64,000 nucleotides of DNA. Source: Hemicordylus capensis (Eukaryota; Chordata; Lepidosauria; Squamata; Cordylidae). Each line of letters begins with the position of its first letter. Position 1 is the stretch's first letter. A model generated the notes under the pieces. The model had not been told where the DNA came from and searched no databases. It worked only from the letters and a program-made list of their open reading frames with translations. A program made the position numbers and the translations under genes. The DNA lies in contig NC_069657.1 of assembly GCF_027244095.1 (NCBI RefSeq), forward strand, positions 149,850,857 to 149,914,856, in the 5' to 3' direction. Positions 54,201-63,635 of the stretch are shown here, in pieces.

Positions 54201-56038
54201 GTGGAGGAAATATTTCTAGAATTGCTTTAATTGTCTGGCAGCAATTAATGAGGCATTTTGTGGGGGGTACCAGCAGCACGGGAGCTACCTAATGGCATAG
54301 CAGGAAATGACTTGACTAGCAAGCCAAAGGTTGCTGGTTCGAATCCCCGCTGGTATGTTTCCCAGACGATGGGAAACACCTATATCGGGCAGCAGCGATA
54401 TAAGAAGATGCTGAAAGGAATCATCTCATACTGTGTGGGACGAGGCAATGGCAAACCTCTCCTGTATACTACCAAAGACAACCACAGGGCTCTGTGGTAG
54501 CCAGGAGTCAACACTGACTCGACGGCACACTTTACCTTTAACAACAGCACCAGGCTAGTGGAAATAGGGGGCACCCAACCTGAACTTGATGAGCTGCTTG
54601 TGCAGGAAGAAACCTAGTTTACTGTGCTCTGGGTGGGTTGGCAAGAGACAGATAATGTGAGGCTCTGGAGATAAGCATGGTGTAGTGGTTAGAGTGCTGG
54701 GCTAGGACTGGGGAGAGCCGAGTTCAGATCCCCATTCAGCCATGATACTTGCTGGGTGACTCTGGGCCAGTCATGTGTGTCTCAGCCTAACCTATTTCAC
54801 AGGGTTGTTGTGAGGATACAGTACTCTGGGCTCCTTGGAGGTAGAGCATAATATAAATGTAAAGATAGATAGATAGATAGAATGATCCTGGGTGATACTT
54901 CCGGCGCTAGGCCCCGTGTGGGGACAAATTAGTGAAGGGCTGAATAGAGCTTTTGGTATATGGGATAGCACTTGTTCACAGGAATTTTGAAGTGCATATC
55001 TGACTCCTGGCATTTAATATGTACAGACCAAAGACATTGGCACCAGTTCTTTGCCTTTCCTGTACATTTGGGGTGATTTGTGGGAGCACTGCAGTCTGAC
55101 CAGCTCACTTGCCATGGAAGGATAATTCCACTTTCCACACATATGGATTTGGACTGATAATGCTGAGTTCTTATGCCAATGAACCATTAAGACTCAGTTA
55201 CTTTTATTTATATGAGAGAGTGTTCCTGAAGGGTGGAGTTTGGACAACTGAGTCTGTTTTCATGAGCTGGTTGTTTGTAGCTATAGTCTGAGGCCAAAGT
55301 AGAGGGCCGAGGTGCAAGGCTGGAATTTGGGGGCCCTGCTTTCCCCAGTCGATGTGCCATTTTCAAGCTCCAGCCAGTAGATTCCTCCATTTCCAGTGGA
55401 ACACAGAGGAGCAAGGTTGAGATTTTGGAGAACAGACTATGTATGGTTAGGGGCTTGGTTTTGATAATGACGCAGTGTCACTCTCATGAAATTTCCTCTG
55501 CTTCTGCAGCCCATGATATTTTAGTGTGTCCCTCTCTGCTTCCCACACAGGACTCAAGCCATACCAGTGTGATGAGTGCAAATACTGTACCAACCGTGCT
55601 GACGCCCTGCGTATTCACAAAGAAACACGCCACCGTGAGGCCCGCTCTTTCATCTGTGAACAGTGCGGGAAGGCCTTTAAAACCCGCTTTCTCCTCAAGA
55701 CACACTTAAAGAAGCACAGTGAGGAGAAGCCCTACGTCTGCAACGTGTGCTACAGGGGCTTCCGGTGGGCAGCTGGCTTGCGTCATCACTATCTTACCCA
55801 CACCAACGAGCACCCCTTCTTCTGCCGCTACTGCAGCTATAAGGCCAAGCAGAAGTTCCAAGTGATCAAGCATCTGCAGAGACACCACCCTGATCAAGGA
55901 GGAACAGAGGGGGATCTCAGCAAAGGGGTGGGCAAGGACCCCAGCACGTTGACTGTCCATCTGCATGATGTTCAGCTGGAAATTTCCTCTTCCAAGCATC
56001 CTGACGAGGGTGAAGCCCAGGTGTCACCACATGGCTAA
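27297..56038 (+). CDS. ZNF142: ZNF142, zinc finger protein 142 (8 coding exons)
   Basis: Coding join 27351-27606, 30604-31296, 39018-39287, 39749-40561, 41363-41540, 43287-46533, 53558-53663, 55551-56038: 6051 nt, 2016 residues plus stop. The listed start includes 54 nt of leader in the first coding exon. Phases agree at all seven junctions. About 42 C2H2 or C2HC fingers: 5 in exon 2, 9 in exon 4, 2 in exon 5, then 17 onward in exon 6 to the C terminus. A long acidic, finger-free linker covers residues 855-1176. Colinear with mammalian ZNF142, down to C-terminal RHHPDQ and GKDPSTLTVHLHDVQLE. The known role is a nuclear C2H2 protein, probably a DNA-binding regulator; targets are poorly known and human loss-of-function variants cause a neurodevelopmental disorder. 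Start chosen at MSAGAVTTEAIGGDKMNSLC; the inner methionine at residue 16 matches the conserved M-x-x-L-C and could be used instead. Confidence 0.96.
28035..28140 (-). mobile_element. L2-like LINE 3' end
   Basis: The plus strand reads TTTTTATACTTGTGTACTGC, CTTTCACTAAAATAGCCTCA, AGGTGGTTTACAACAAATTA, the complement of an L2-type tail. Short and diverged. Confidence 0.5.
28252..28387. mobile_element. hAT MITE with a perfect 8-bp target duplication
   Basis: CAGGGATTCTCAAACTTGGG at the left and CCCAAGTTTGAGAATCACTG at the right form long inverted ends of a near-complete palindrome. It is flanked on both sides by GTGTAGTG (28244-28251 and 28388-28395). The 8-bp duplication and CAGNG ends place it in hAT. 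Confidence 0.92.
30008..30457. mobile_element. GC-rich MITE, GAGGC/TTCACACGA family, copy 3 (tentative)
   Basis: Left GGGGAGATTCTCACGATAGC, right (reverse complement) GAGGAGGCTTTTCTCGCAAC. The interior is GC-rich, with a hairpin GGGTGCAAGAGCACCC near 30293. Confidence 0.4.
30604..31296 (+). CDS. ZNF142: ZNF142 coding exon 2
   Basis: Residues 86-316. Starts EVLVKVVELYFCEQCGQSF (a finger ending H-x-C), then four fingers, two of them with CX4C (CPEEDC, CAYRGC). Acceptor TTTTGCAG, donor TCAG/GTACAA, phase 1. Confidence 0.94.
31536..31872 (-). mobile_element. CR1-type LINE, 3' segment (left of the DIRS insertion)
   Basis: From the 3' end inward: CATAAGAACAGCCTGCTGGA, TGGCCCACCAGATGCCGCTG, then minus-strand coding for RKSFFTQCIINLWNSLPQDV and TANNLDGFKRGL, the CR1 C terminus. 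It breaks off at GGTCCTAAATT, where the DIRS element starts, and resumes at 37518. Confidence 0.9.
31873..37517 (+). mobile_element. DIRS-type tyrosine-recombinase retroelement 1
   Basis: A fossil of about 5.6 kb, same strand as ZNF142. Parts in order: left terminal repeat (about 31873-32040); a gag-like region with a lysine-rich stretch (about 32120-34200); reverse transcriptase (about 34270-34790; FLSSIDLKKAY, VLPFGFYAAPHIFTNVLAPV); RNase H (about 35190-35420; INWLELQSIQ, HTDNTT); tyrosine recombinase (about 36000-36970; HSTRVATTSAA, VATWRSPSTFTRHY); an internal complementary region (about 37005-37110); and a right terminal repeat inverted to the left one (about 37345-37517). The set of parts is diagnostic for DIRS. 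The coding regions are broken in several places; all structural modules remain recognisable, so moderate age is likely. Confidence 0.9.
37005..37110 (+). repeat. Internal complementary region of DIRS element 1
   Basis: One half (CCCTTGGATGTCAGCAGCAG) is complementary to the left outer end at 31873-31905. The other half (GGAGCATTGGTTGACTTACT and on through CTTCTTCTTGCTGCTGC) is complementary to the right outer end at 37460-37517. The halves meet at AAT, the complement of ATT at both termini. Confidence 0.85.
37518..38572 (-). mobile_element. CR1-type LINE, 5' segment (right of the DIRS insertion)
   Basis: Resumes the interrupted copy (TCTGGTAATCAATTTCATAG, compare 60858). Minus-strand blocks: LEKVQKRVTKMIRGLE, MLGIIRKGLENKTANI, SELSVTDQEKELGVVVD, then the RT block DPVDIVYLDFQIAFDKVPHQ and SGVPQGSVLGPVLFN near 38250-38525. 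5'-truncated at about 38572. It carries several frameshifts and stops, as expected for an old LINE. Confidence 0.9.
38573..39017 (+). other. ZNF142: Intron 2 tail before ZNF142 exon 3
   Basis: Ordinary intronic DNA; a short TATATAAATAAATAA near 38797 resembles a LINE or SINE tail. Ends with the acceptor TTCTTTCCAAG. Confidence 0.6.
39018..39287 (+). CDS. ZNF142: ZNF142 coding exon 3
   Basis: Residues 317-406, finger-free, with an acidic run (ESLEEEEEG) then a lysine/serine-rich basic run (GKKSSSKKAKSS) that may be a nuclear localisation signal. Phase 1 at both ends, so skipping it would keep the frame. Donor AAAG/GTAAAG. Confidence 0.9.
39749..40561 (+). CDS. ZNF142: ZNF142 coding exon 4
   Basis: Residues 407-677, nine fingers, from HMCPECKRCFKKRTHLVEH to HKCTECNFATAHKRVLIRH. 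The second (LQCPNCQKFFTSKS) lacks a clear last histidine. Acceptor TTGTTGCAG. The exon ends ACACAG at 40561, and the intron starts GCAAGT rather than GT. Confidence 0.93.
40562..41362 (+). other. ZNF142: ZNF142 intron 4, a GC-AG intron
   Basis: The donor reads ACAG/GCAAGT, the favoured form of GC donors, and the acceptor is CTTTTAG/G. No GT near the junction keeps the frame, while this junction rebuilds the finger linker TGEKPHKC. No repeat was recognised inside. Confidence 0.85.
41363..41540 (+). CDS. ZNF142: ZNF142 coding exon 5
   Basis: Residues 678-736: two fingers, HKCELCDFTCRDVSYLSKH and YMCTECGYVTKWKHYLNVH, closely matching mammals. Donor CTCAG/GTAAAG, phase 2. Confidence 0.94.
41541..43286 (+). 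other. ZNF142: ZNF142 intron 5
   Basis: GT-AG. It holds a diverged CR1-type 3' end (41800-41970) and a stretch at about 42070-42430 that keeps partial open frames on the minus strand but belongs to no family I recognise. Confidence 0.6.
41800..41970 (-). mobile_element. CR1-type LINE 3' end (diverged)
   Basis: The plus strand reads GGGTCCTGCTGGATCAGACT, AAAGGTCTGTCTAGTCCAAT, then GGGAAGCCCACGAGGAGGAC, a variant of the module at 31536 and 60505. Confidence 0.65.
43287..46533 (+). CDS. ZNF142: ZNF142 coding exon 6 (3247 nt)
   Basis: Residues 737-1819. Four fingers (YQCNQCPYRCHRADQLSSH onward), the acidic linker 855-1176, then about 17 fingers; several end in cysteine (HCRTGC, HLLKKC, HVEEGC, HKKRGC), so they are C2HC. 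The last finger (YKCHLCQYACADPSRLK) is split by the intron. High GC (CGC, CTG codons) in the last third contrasts with the AT-rich introns. Long antisense open frames here are shadows. Phase 2 in, 0 out. Confidence 0.96.
47464..48240 (+). mobile_element. GATA-tailed interspersed repeat, copy 1
   Basis: Begins AACTAGCC, then GCACAGAGCATCTGTGCGCT; the middle is a long CCCTCC-rich tract, then CCAGCCAATCAGCTGGGC and GGCACACCCAGGAGA, ending in a (GATA)n(GACA)n array. It interrupts the left terminal repeat of DIRS element 2. Shares head and tail with 58567-58893. Not classified. Confidence 0.7.
48180..48238. repeat. Compound (GATA)n(GACA)n microsatellite
   Basis: About seven GATA units run directly into about seven GACA units, the make-up of the Bkm satellite known from snakes. 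Confidence 0.95.
53558..53663 (+). CDS. ZNF142: ZNF142 coding exon 7 (106 nt)
   Basis: Residues 1820-1854: completes the split finger (YHMRIHKEERK) and adds YLCPECGYKCKWVNQLKYHM. Acceptor TTTACCCAG, donor ACAG/GTAAAT, phase 1. Too short to stand out as an open frame. Confidence 0.95.
54288..54541 (+). mobile_element. Sauria-type SINE, full length
   Basis: Head CTACCTAATGGCATAGCAGG, B box CTGGTTCGAATCCCCGCTGG, body GAGGCAATGGCAAACCTCTC, and the 3' end GACTCGACGGCACACTTTAC then CTTT. The 3' end is the BovB-like end of Sauria SINEs. A strong pointer to Squamata. Confidence 0.9.
54672..54885 (+). mobile_element. tRNA-derived SINE (type A) with GATA tail
   Basis: GGTGTAGTGGTTAGAGTGCT, GAGTTCAGATCCCC, TTTCACAGGGTTGTTGTGAG, TTGGAGGTAGAGCATAATAT, then (GATA)n at about 54867-54883. 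Confidence 0.8.
55551..56038 (+). CDS. ZNF142: ZNF142 coding exon 8 with stop codon
   Basis: Residues 1855-2016: four fingers, YQCDECKYCTNRADALRIH to FFCRYCSYKAKQKFQVIKH, then the conserved tail GKDPSTLTVHLHDVQLE. It ends in TAA at 56036-56038. Acceptor TCCCACACAG. Confidence 0.96.
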
Positions 56039-57583
56039 ATGCAGCCAGAGAGAATGAACATACAAGTCAAGACTGCTTTGCTATCATTTCCGTGAGCCAG
56101 AGGAGGACAGAATCCTAGTCCTGTCCAAGCCATTTCAAGCCCACTAGGGCAAACACAGGCCGCTCTAGGTCAAGTGTATGCACTTGTGTATGTTATGTTT
56201 ATAGGCATATCTGTATATGGGATGTAAAATATGTGTATAAAAGGGATGTCTAGCCTTGTTTGCAATTTTGATGGCAGTGAATCTGTTTGGGGTTGTGTAC
56301 TAAGGTGAGGGAGGAGCCACATATCGTCAAGCCTCTGTGGCAGAGTGGTGAGAAGACGGATCCTGGCTTTTGCCCAAGGGCCCAAGTATCATCTTTTTTG
56401 TAAATATAACCGGGCTATACTTTCTTCTTCTTCTTTGCATCCCACAGGATGCACGGATCTAAGTGGGTGCATGTTATATGAACTTATTTTTACATGCAAC
56501 AGAGATCCCCCATCTTCATTCAGCAAATATACCAAGGGCAGTACAGGGATGCAGAGTATGCAAGGTCTCCCCCCCCCACTTAAACATAGTCTGCCGTGGG
56601 TTATACTTAGGTGCAGGTTATACTTGTGGGTGGGGTATATTTGTGAAAATACAATATTAGAATAGTTGCACATAAGCTCCCACATTCCTTGAAAGACGAT
56701 CCTGTTAAATTTCTATTATTTAGAAACTTTTTGCACCATTATAGTTGCATTTAAGGAGCCCCTGACTGGACTTGCAATACACAAAATGAGGTTTCCTGTC
56801 ACCAGTCTGGTACCTGATGTATGTTAAGAAAGTCAGTTCCTTTCATTTCCACCTTTCCTGTCTGCATGTGTGACTGCAGAGAAATGTTCGTCTGATCAGA
56901 AGACACTAATTTGCTACAGTGGCTTTCTGTTTACAGAAGTTTCAAATTTGCCATGAAAGATACTTTATTGAATGTATGGCTGCAGTGGGAAGGCATAACG
57001 GGCAAGAGTCAGGGAGACTTGACACATCCTTCTCTCTCAGGGAGTTCTGGGTCACATGGGAGTCCTAGAGGCTTTGAAGTAATCAATTTGTTCCAGGTCT
57101 TAAATTACAGAACACTTGATAAAGCCTCTTGAAGGCTGTAAACTCATCAGGCTGTTGCTTTGACAGGCCTTGTAACAAGGTGAACTTATAATTGCAATTA
57201 AGAAGAGCTTGGTATTAATAATGGCATTAATGCCTGGACTCTTCTATACAAAACTCTTGTCTTCCAGTTTCAAACACATTTTTTGGTAGGGTTTCTTATG
57301 AAGATGATTCACTCTTATGAAGATAATTCACCCTGTTGGGGTATACCAAATGAGGGTACTACAGCTGAGACTTATTATTAGACTTCTAAAAGGTTTGGAC
57401 AGACCTGGAACCAGAATTTAGAATTTTCCTCAGCACCCCATGTTTCAGTAGTTATCCTTATCAGAGTTGCCACTTCTCCCCAAATCTGAGATTTGTGTGT
57501 GTAGTAGGATAGATGCCTAACTCCCCTTATTGCTTTTAATTGTCATGAATGAAAGGTTTCTGCTTCTATGGAAACTGTAATAC
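56039..57583 (+). other. ZNF142: ZNF142 3' UTR and intergenic DNA
   Basis: No canonical AATAAA was found in the first 1.5 kb; TATAAA near 56236 is a possible variant signal. No coding feature was recognised. PLCD4, the mammalian neighbour, is not seen. Confidence 0.45.
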
Positions 57584-59664
57584 TGGTTTAACAGGAGAAC
57601 ATTATTATGGGCCTGCAAGTCTTCAGGCTGTTCACACAGACCTCACTTTGGAGGGAAACGCTCTCAGCAAACCAACAATAAAACAGAACAGCTAACCCAA
57701 GATCCAGAACTTTACTAAATTGTAAAGCATGGAACAGCACCACCTATTGGTTGGCATTGTTACTTATACAATAATTACAACTTCCCTAAAGTTAGCACCG
57801 CACAAATTAAGAATGTTCATAGTCAGCCCAAATGGCCTTTGTATTTTCCTGCCCAACCGAGTCCTGTATTCCAGGGATGGACATGTACTACTGGTAGCTG
57901 ATCCCAAGTGATTTGGGCAGAGAAGTTCAGTCCACTCTGCTACAGACATGCTGTCATTTTCTAGTGGCCTTGATTCAGGGTTACGGAAAGTTCCTAGTAG
58001 TTCTTCCTCAAAGGCAGGCGCCCCTCAAGCAGGCATAGATGTCCCCCACTCCTTCCCCATCAGCTGCAATAGTTTCAAGAAGGTGGCACTGACCCACTGC
58101 AGTGGGTTCACATTTTCTCTCAAAATATCAACAGATCAGGGTCTAGTGGACTACTCTTTGAACCAGGTGAGAATCCTTTCCAGGCCCAGCAGATGTTCTG
58201 TCCACATTTTATGAAAACAAATGAAGTCATCCAAAGAGGTGAGGATATGCTGGGATATCCCAACCATGCTAGGGCTGGGGCAATTCTTCTTCCGGTGCCC
58301 CTTTCCCCTGCACTTTTGACAAATATTTGGTGGTTGGGGATTTCTGGGTGGTGGGGACTCCTCTCAGCTTCCTCTGCCAGAACTGCTTATGGGGTGCTTG
58401 TACCTGGGCCTTATCTAACTGCTGATCTACCACTGTGGCAAGTTGTTCCTGGAAGGCTGTAGATTGCATGTAAGAGTCACACTGGAGCTGAGACTTAACA
58501 GCAGCCATCTTAAAGGAAGCACCCCTCTCCGCTTCTACAGTCTGTACTCTACGCACAATAGAATCAACTAGCCGGCCCTGCACAGAACATCTCTGCGCTC
58601 TTTGGAGCCAGCAGTTACCCCTTCTGCCCCAGTCTCCGCTTCTGGGCCCAGCCGCCTCTCCTCCCCACCACCACTTCTGCGCCCCATCTTTCTTTCCCCC
58701 CTCCTGGGCCTTGCCTCCGCATCTAGGCCAGGCCCGCCACCACCTCTGGCTTCTGTGGCCAGGGCTGCCACGGCGGCAATCAATCTTCCTGGGTGCGCCT
58801 CAGCCAATCAGGCGCGTCCGCCCAGCCAATCAGCTGGGCGTGAGGATGCACATTCCAAGGCACGCCCAGGAGAATTAGATAGATAGATAGATTTGTCTAG
58901 AATGACATCCTCCTTAATCAGCAGGCCATGCAGCTCACCTGGGGAGGCCATTTATGAATTGGCTTTTCCACAAGAGTCTTTCACGGCTTGCCACTGAGCA
59001 TAGGCCTCTCTCTGCATATCAAGCTCTACATTTGGTTGAGCTGGAAGTGCCTCAGTGGAGTCCTCCCCCAGGCATGGAGGAGCAGGAAAAGCTATCTAAG
59101 AGCCTGTGCAGAGCACATAGATATGCATGCAGAGGTTCTCCTTCCAGTCTTCTAGCTTGCCATTCCCTCTGATATTGCAAAAGGGCCAAGGCACCTTCAT
59201 AATGGCCCTTCAAGTGCTAACAGAGTTGCTGATAGGAGCCACGATCCATGCTTGGCAGCTGCAGGTAGTATGCTTTGGCATCGCCCTCCAAAAAAAGGGC
59301 AAGTTACTGTGCAGCCTTCTGATCAGTCCACTCATTTTCAGACACAAGGAGGTCAACATCCACCAAGTACTCACTGATCATAGGCCCATCTACATGACCA
59401 GTAAAGGTCTTCTCAGGCAATACAGTGCTTGCTATCTTGAAGCCTCTGCTACCAGTTAAACCAGTTACTGGTTTAACAGGAGAACTTTATTATGGGCCTG
59501 CAAGTCTTCAGGCCGTTCACACAGACCTCACTTTGGAGGGAAACTCTCTCAGCGAACCAACAATAGAACAGAACAGCTAAGGCAAGATATAGAACCTTAC
59601 TAAATCATAAAGCATGGAACAGCACCACTTATTGGTTGGTGGTATTACTTAAGCAATCATTACA
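57584..59664 (-). mobile_element. Short LTR retroelement with gag remnants only
   Basis: A fossil. Two direct repeats of 196 bp each (57584-57779 and 59469-59664, TGGTTTAACAGG to ATTACA) flank a 1.7-kb interior. On the minus strand the interior has gag-like text (GDAKAYYLQLP near 59260) and a CX2CX4HX4C zinc knuckle near 58330-58290 (CQKCRGKGHRKKNC). A purine-rich AGGGAAG tract abuts the downstream repeat. No polymerase region is seen, so it is a reduced or non-autonomous member of an LTR family. Broken; the two ends differ by several substitutions, so it is not recent. It contains the GATA-tailed repeat at 58567-58893. Confidence 0.7.
58567..58893 (+). mobile_element. GATA-tailed interspersed repeat, copy 2
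   Basis: AACTAGCCGGCCCTGCACAG, ACATCTCTGCGCTCTTTGGA, then CCAGCCAATCAGCTGGGC, GGCACGCCCAGGAGAATTAG and (GATA)n. The head and tail match copy 1, while the middle is much shorter. Inserted into the LTR element. Confidence 0.7.
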
Positions 59665-60504
59665 AAACTCAGATAAACACAGGGACCATCATTTTGTTAC
59701 CTGTTCTAGAGGCACTACTTTCCCCTGCTGCTGTAGCCCATGGTATTTACAAAAGGATAAATGGCCATAGTTATGCTGTAGAATAATGCCCTCTAATATG
59801 AAATCTAATAGTTAACTATTATTTTCTGAGAATTCAGTTTTAAGGAAAATTGTGATTTTATTTTAATTGTTCTTGTCATATGCAGTTTTGGGGAGAAGGA
59901 AGCTTACTTAGGTGAAGCCGCAGGGTTTTTAGGTGTCTTGCACTCATTATTCCTCTGTCTCTATTGCACCCAATAGAGTGTCAGTCTTCACATAAGTGTC
60001 AGTCTTCATTCCCAACCTTTAAGGAGCAAAAGAAATTCAAGTACGCAGTCAAAACAAGCCATGCAAAACTTAAGAAAATGTGCATAAAGTATCCAGTGGC
60101 AGAATGTTTTTCTGGCATTAGAATTTGGGGTTGTCTTTCTGTGAAACTCTAGCTTTTATTGCTCCTATTGTCCTCATCTCTTCTGTCCACTTTCCTTTTT
60201 ATTTAAAGTGTTACACAGCAACACTGAACTCTAAAAATTGGTTGGCCCAGCCTTTACACAGACTGGTTAAAGGCAGCTAATTAAAACTCATATTTTCTAG
60301 GGAAGGGACACTGAGGCTGAGAGAAAAGCAATTGGCAAAGCCAGCTATGGCAAATATATAAAATGTACTAGCAATTTTATTTGCTGCTGTTACAGTATTG
60401 AGAGTCAGAAATTCTTGCCCATCTACTATAAGTCAACCAGAGATCTGCCAGTAGATCTTGATCTGTCTTCTGCCTGCCCCCTTGTATGCACTTATTCCAT
60501 TAAG
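59665..60504. other. Intergenic, nothing recognised
   Basis: AT-rich DNA without a gene or a known repeat family. Confidence 0.4.
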
Positions 60505-61256
60505 AACATAAGAACAGCCCTGCTGGATCAGGCCCAAGGACCATCTAGTCCAGCATCCTGTTTCGCACAGTGGCCCACCAGATGCCGCTGGAAGCCACAG
60601 ACAGGAGTTGAGGGCGTGCCCGCTCTCCTGCCATTACTCCCCTGCAACTGGTACTCAGAGGCATCCTGCCTTTGAGGCTGGAGGTGGCCCACAGCCCTCC
60701 GACTAGTAGCCATTGATAGACCTCTCCTCCCTGAAGTTATCCCTCTTAAAACCATCCAGGTTGTTAGCTGTCACTACATTTTGTGGCAGAGAGTTCCACA
60801 AGTGGATCACGCATTGTGTGAAAAAGTACTTCCGTTTGTTGGTCCTAGACCTCCTGGCAATCAATTTCATGGAGTGACCCCTGGTTCTAGTCTTGTGTGA
60901 GAGGGAAAAGAATTTCTCTTTCTCCACACCATGCATGATTTTATAGACCTCTATCATGTCTCCCCGCAGTCATCTTTTATCTAAACTAAAAAGCCCCAGG
61001 TTGCCTCATAAGAAAGGTGCTCTAGGCCCCTGATCATCTTGGTTGCCCTCTTCTGTACCTTCTCCAGTTCAACAACGTCCTTTTTAAGATGTGGTGACCA
61101 GAATTGTACGCAGTACTCCAAGTGTGGTCGCACCATAGTTTTGTATAAGGGCATTATAATGTTAGCCGTTTTATTTTCAATCCCCTTCCTAATGATCCCT
61201 AGCATGGCATTGGCCTTTTTCACAGCTGCCGCACATTGAGTCGACACTTTCAACAT
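60505..61256 (-). mobile_element. CR1-type LINE, 3' part
   Basis: 3' end AAGAACATAAGAACAGCCCT; on the minus strand IMPLYKTMVRPHLEYCVQFW, LEKVQKRATKMIRGLEHLSY, then RKYFFTQCVIHLWNSLPQNV and TANNLDGFKRD. 5'-truncated at about 61256, with frameshifts between the blocks. It is the best uninterrupted reference for the CR1 copy split in ZNF142 intron 2. Confidence 0.9.
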
Positions 61257-61929
61257 AGCATTGTTACAATGCTATGGGACAAGGGTTAAATGTGTCTGAA
61301 ATATGACAAAATCAAACCTCTTTATCAGAGATTATACCTGTAGTTGGAGGAATGGGCAGGCTACAAGTGACCTTCAGCACTCTTGAAGGGGGACTTGAAA
61401 GTCCACTCTGACTCCAGCATACAACTCCTCTGATACCAAAGGGGTAGGAAAATCTTCCCTTCTCTTTCCAACTAGTTTTATGCTAGGGATGTTCACCTGG
61501 AAAATTTTCACCCAGCAACAAAGCAGACCTGGCTAATAGAGGTATGTTTCCATCCCCACCCCCTTCAATTAGTCTTACTTCAGTGGGATGAAGCCAGCAC
61601 AACCTTTGTATTTGGCTTGAACAGTTAATCCTGAGAGGAATCTTGCTGACCTCCTGGAGTTTGAGCTGATTGGCAAGTGCAGTCTAAAAGCTCTTGAGTA
61701 TTTTGGTGCTGAGCTAAATGTGAATAAGCTTAAAGGCTTCCACTTTCCCTGCCAAGTAGAGAAGACTGATAAAAGCCTCAGTCTGTTTTCTAGAAATAAG
61801 TCCCCTGAAATGCTGAGTAATCAAATACCTTCGTTCACAGAGGGGATTTTTAGCCTGTTTTCCAGTAGGCTTATGAGATCACCCAGTATCCTCTTTGTGT
61901 GTCTATGCTATCAGCTTCGCAAAGCCTGG
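61257..61929. other. Intergenic, nothing recognised
   Basis: No gene recognised; a plus-strand open frame at 61720-61980 runs into the tandem repeat and has no family resemblance. Confidence 0.4.
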
Positions 61930-62632
61930 ACCAATATGAACCAAATCGAGGACAGTTATAAGGACGCCTCAACGGCATAGTTTGTGATGATGCCATCCAC
62001 CCCAATTCAAGATGGCGGAAGCATACACCTTTGAGGAGCAAGTGGGCTAACTAGTGAACCACCTAACCAATTTGAACCAAATTTGCTGCAGCTGTAGGAA
62101 CACATACACCACCTCAGTGGTGTAGCTTGTGATGAAGTCATGCACCCTGGTTCAAGAAAGTGGGCACGTAAACATTTGAGGTGGGCTAACTTGTGTACCA
62201 TAACTGATTTGAACCAAATTTGGTAGAGTTGTAGTGAATGGCACATAGGAATGGCTCAAGGGCATAGTTTGTAATGATGTCATCCACCTCAGTCCAAAAT
62301 GATGGATGCATGAACATTTGAGGCACAAGTGAGCTAACTTGTGAACTGCCTAACTGATCTGAACCAAATTTGATACAGGTGCAGGGGTACATAGGGCCAC
62401 CTCAAGGGCATAGTTTGTAATGATGCCCCAATTCAAGATGGCAGACACATGAACATTTGAGGGGCAATTGTGAACCAATTTGGATGAGATTTATAGGGAC
62501 ACATAGGGGCATCTCAAAGGCATAGTTTGTGATGATATCATCCACCCCAGTTCAAGATGGCAGGCTCATGAATGTTTGAGGCTCAAGTGGACCAATATGT
62601 GGACTGATCTGGGCCAAATTTAGTCCAGTTGT
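61930..62632. repeat. Tandem repeat, unit about 120-146 bp, about five copies
   Basis: The marker GAACCAAATTTG or a variant recurs near 61935, 62070, 62210, 62355, 62475 and 62606. Each unit also carries GGGCATAGTTTGTAATGATG-like text, CCACCCCAATTCAAGATGGC and GAACATTTGAGG. Copies have diverged by point changes and small indels, so the array is old. Confidence 0.85.
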
Positions 62633-62690
62633 AGGAAAGGAAAGGAAAGGAAAGGAAAGGAAAGGAAAGGAAAGGAAAGGAAAGGAGGCA
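62633..62690. repeat. (GGAAA)n microsatellite
   Basis: About ten GGAAA units directly follow the tandem array. Confidence 0.95.
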
Positions 62691-63478
62691 AATTAGTTCT
62701 TACTAGAACAACTTGTTCAAATATCAGAGAACTTAGAAACTCTTCCAGGAAGTAGCTTAATCACATTTCCAATTGCAGAAGCATAAAGAAATGAACTGTC
62801 TAAGGGCTGCATGTTTTTCTTTTGAGCATGAACGTCACAGTTCCATGTAAGCCATGAGAGGCAGAGAAGCCTGTCAGATATATATTACTGGTTGCACAGG
62901 GTATGTCCATGTCCCCAAACTGCTTCATTGTGGCAAGAAGTTGGACTAAGATTCTTAGTAGCTGTTGAAAAGGTATGATGTGGCAAAGGAGTATTCGGAG
63001 CTGACAATGTGCTGCCCCTTCCCCAATTCAGAGAGTACTTGTGCAATATGAAGAGTGATTATGTTGGGATATCATATGGCTCCCTAGTGGTGATGGAAAT
63101 GAAGGTGTAAAACAGGATATTGTTTTCTCTTCCCCTCACATGAATGTGGGATTACTCCCAATTACTATTTTTATTATTTCATAGCTAAAAACCAAATAAA
63201 TTCTCTAACTTGTTTGTGTTTGAGCCATTTTTAATAAGAAGAACAATCAAGGCTCCCCACTAACTCACAGCAGTATAATTAAGGAAGCCCTAAAGTGTCA
63301 CAGAATTAGACAATTTGTGAATTTTGTGGCATCTAAAATGTGTGGTAAGTTTTAAACCTTCTAGATGAAAAATGCTAAAACTGCATATGGTTGCCCCCTA
63401 TCCACCCACTCCCCCACCAGGAAGAAATTCAATGGTTTCAGCTTCATCAGCAAGCTACACCAGGTGAATTTCTTCCTA
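62691..63478. other. Intergenic, nothing recognised
   Basis: No feature recognised. Confidence 0.4.
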
Positions 63479-63635
63479 TGAACATAAGAACAGCCCTGCT
63501 GGATCAGGCCAAAGGCCCATCTAGTCCAGCATCCTGTTTCACACCGTGGCCCACCAGGTGCCACTGGGAAGCCCACAGGCAAGAGCTGAGGGCATGCCTT
63601 CTCTCCTGCTGTTACTCCCCCTCCAACTGGTAGGC
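63479..63635 (-). mobile_element. CR1-type LINE 3' end
   Basis: The plus strand reads GAACATAAGAACAGCCCTGC, TGGATCAGGCCAAAGGCCCA, TGGCCCACCAGGTGCCACTG, GGAAGCCCACAGGCAAGAGC, then stops. A very short truncated copy. Confidence 0.85.

Larger units (their letters stand above)
53664..55550 (+). other. ZNF142: ZNF142 intron 7
   Basis: GT-AG. It holds the two SINEs listed below; 53664-54280 and 54890-55550 show nothing recognisable. Confidence 0.8.

Noticed and set aside
62633-62690. Possible CRISPR-like or other regularly spaced array near the tandem repeat
   Set aside because: It is a plain GGAAA microsatellite beside an old satellite array in a vertebrate genome; no spacer structure.
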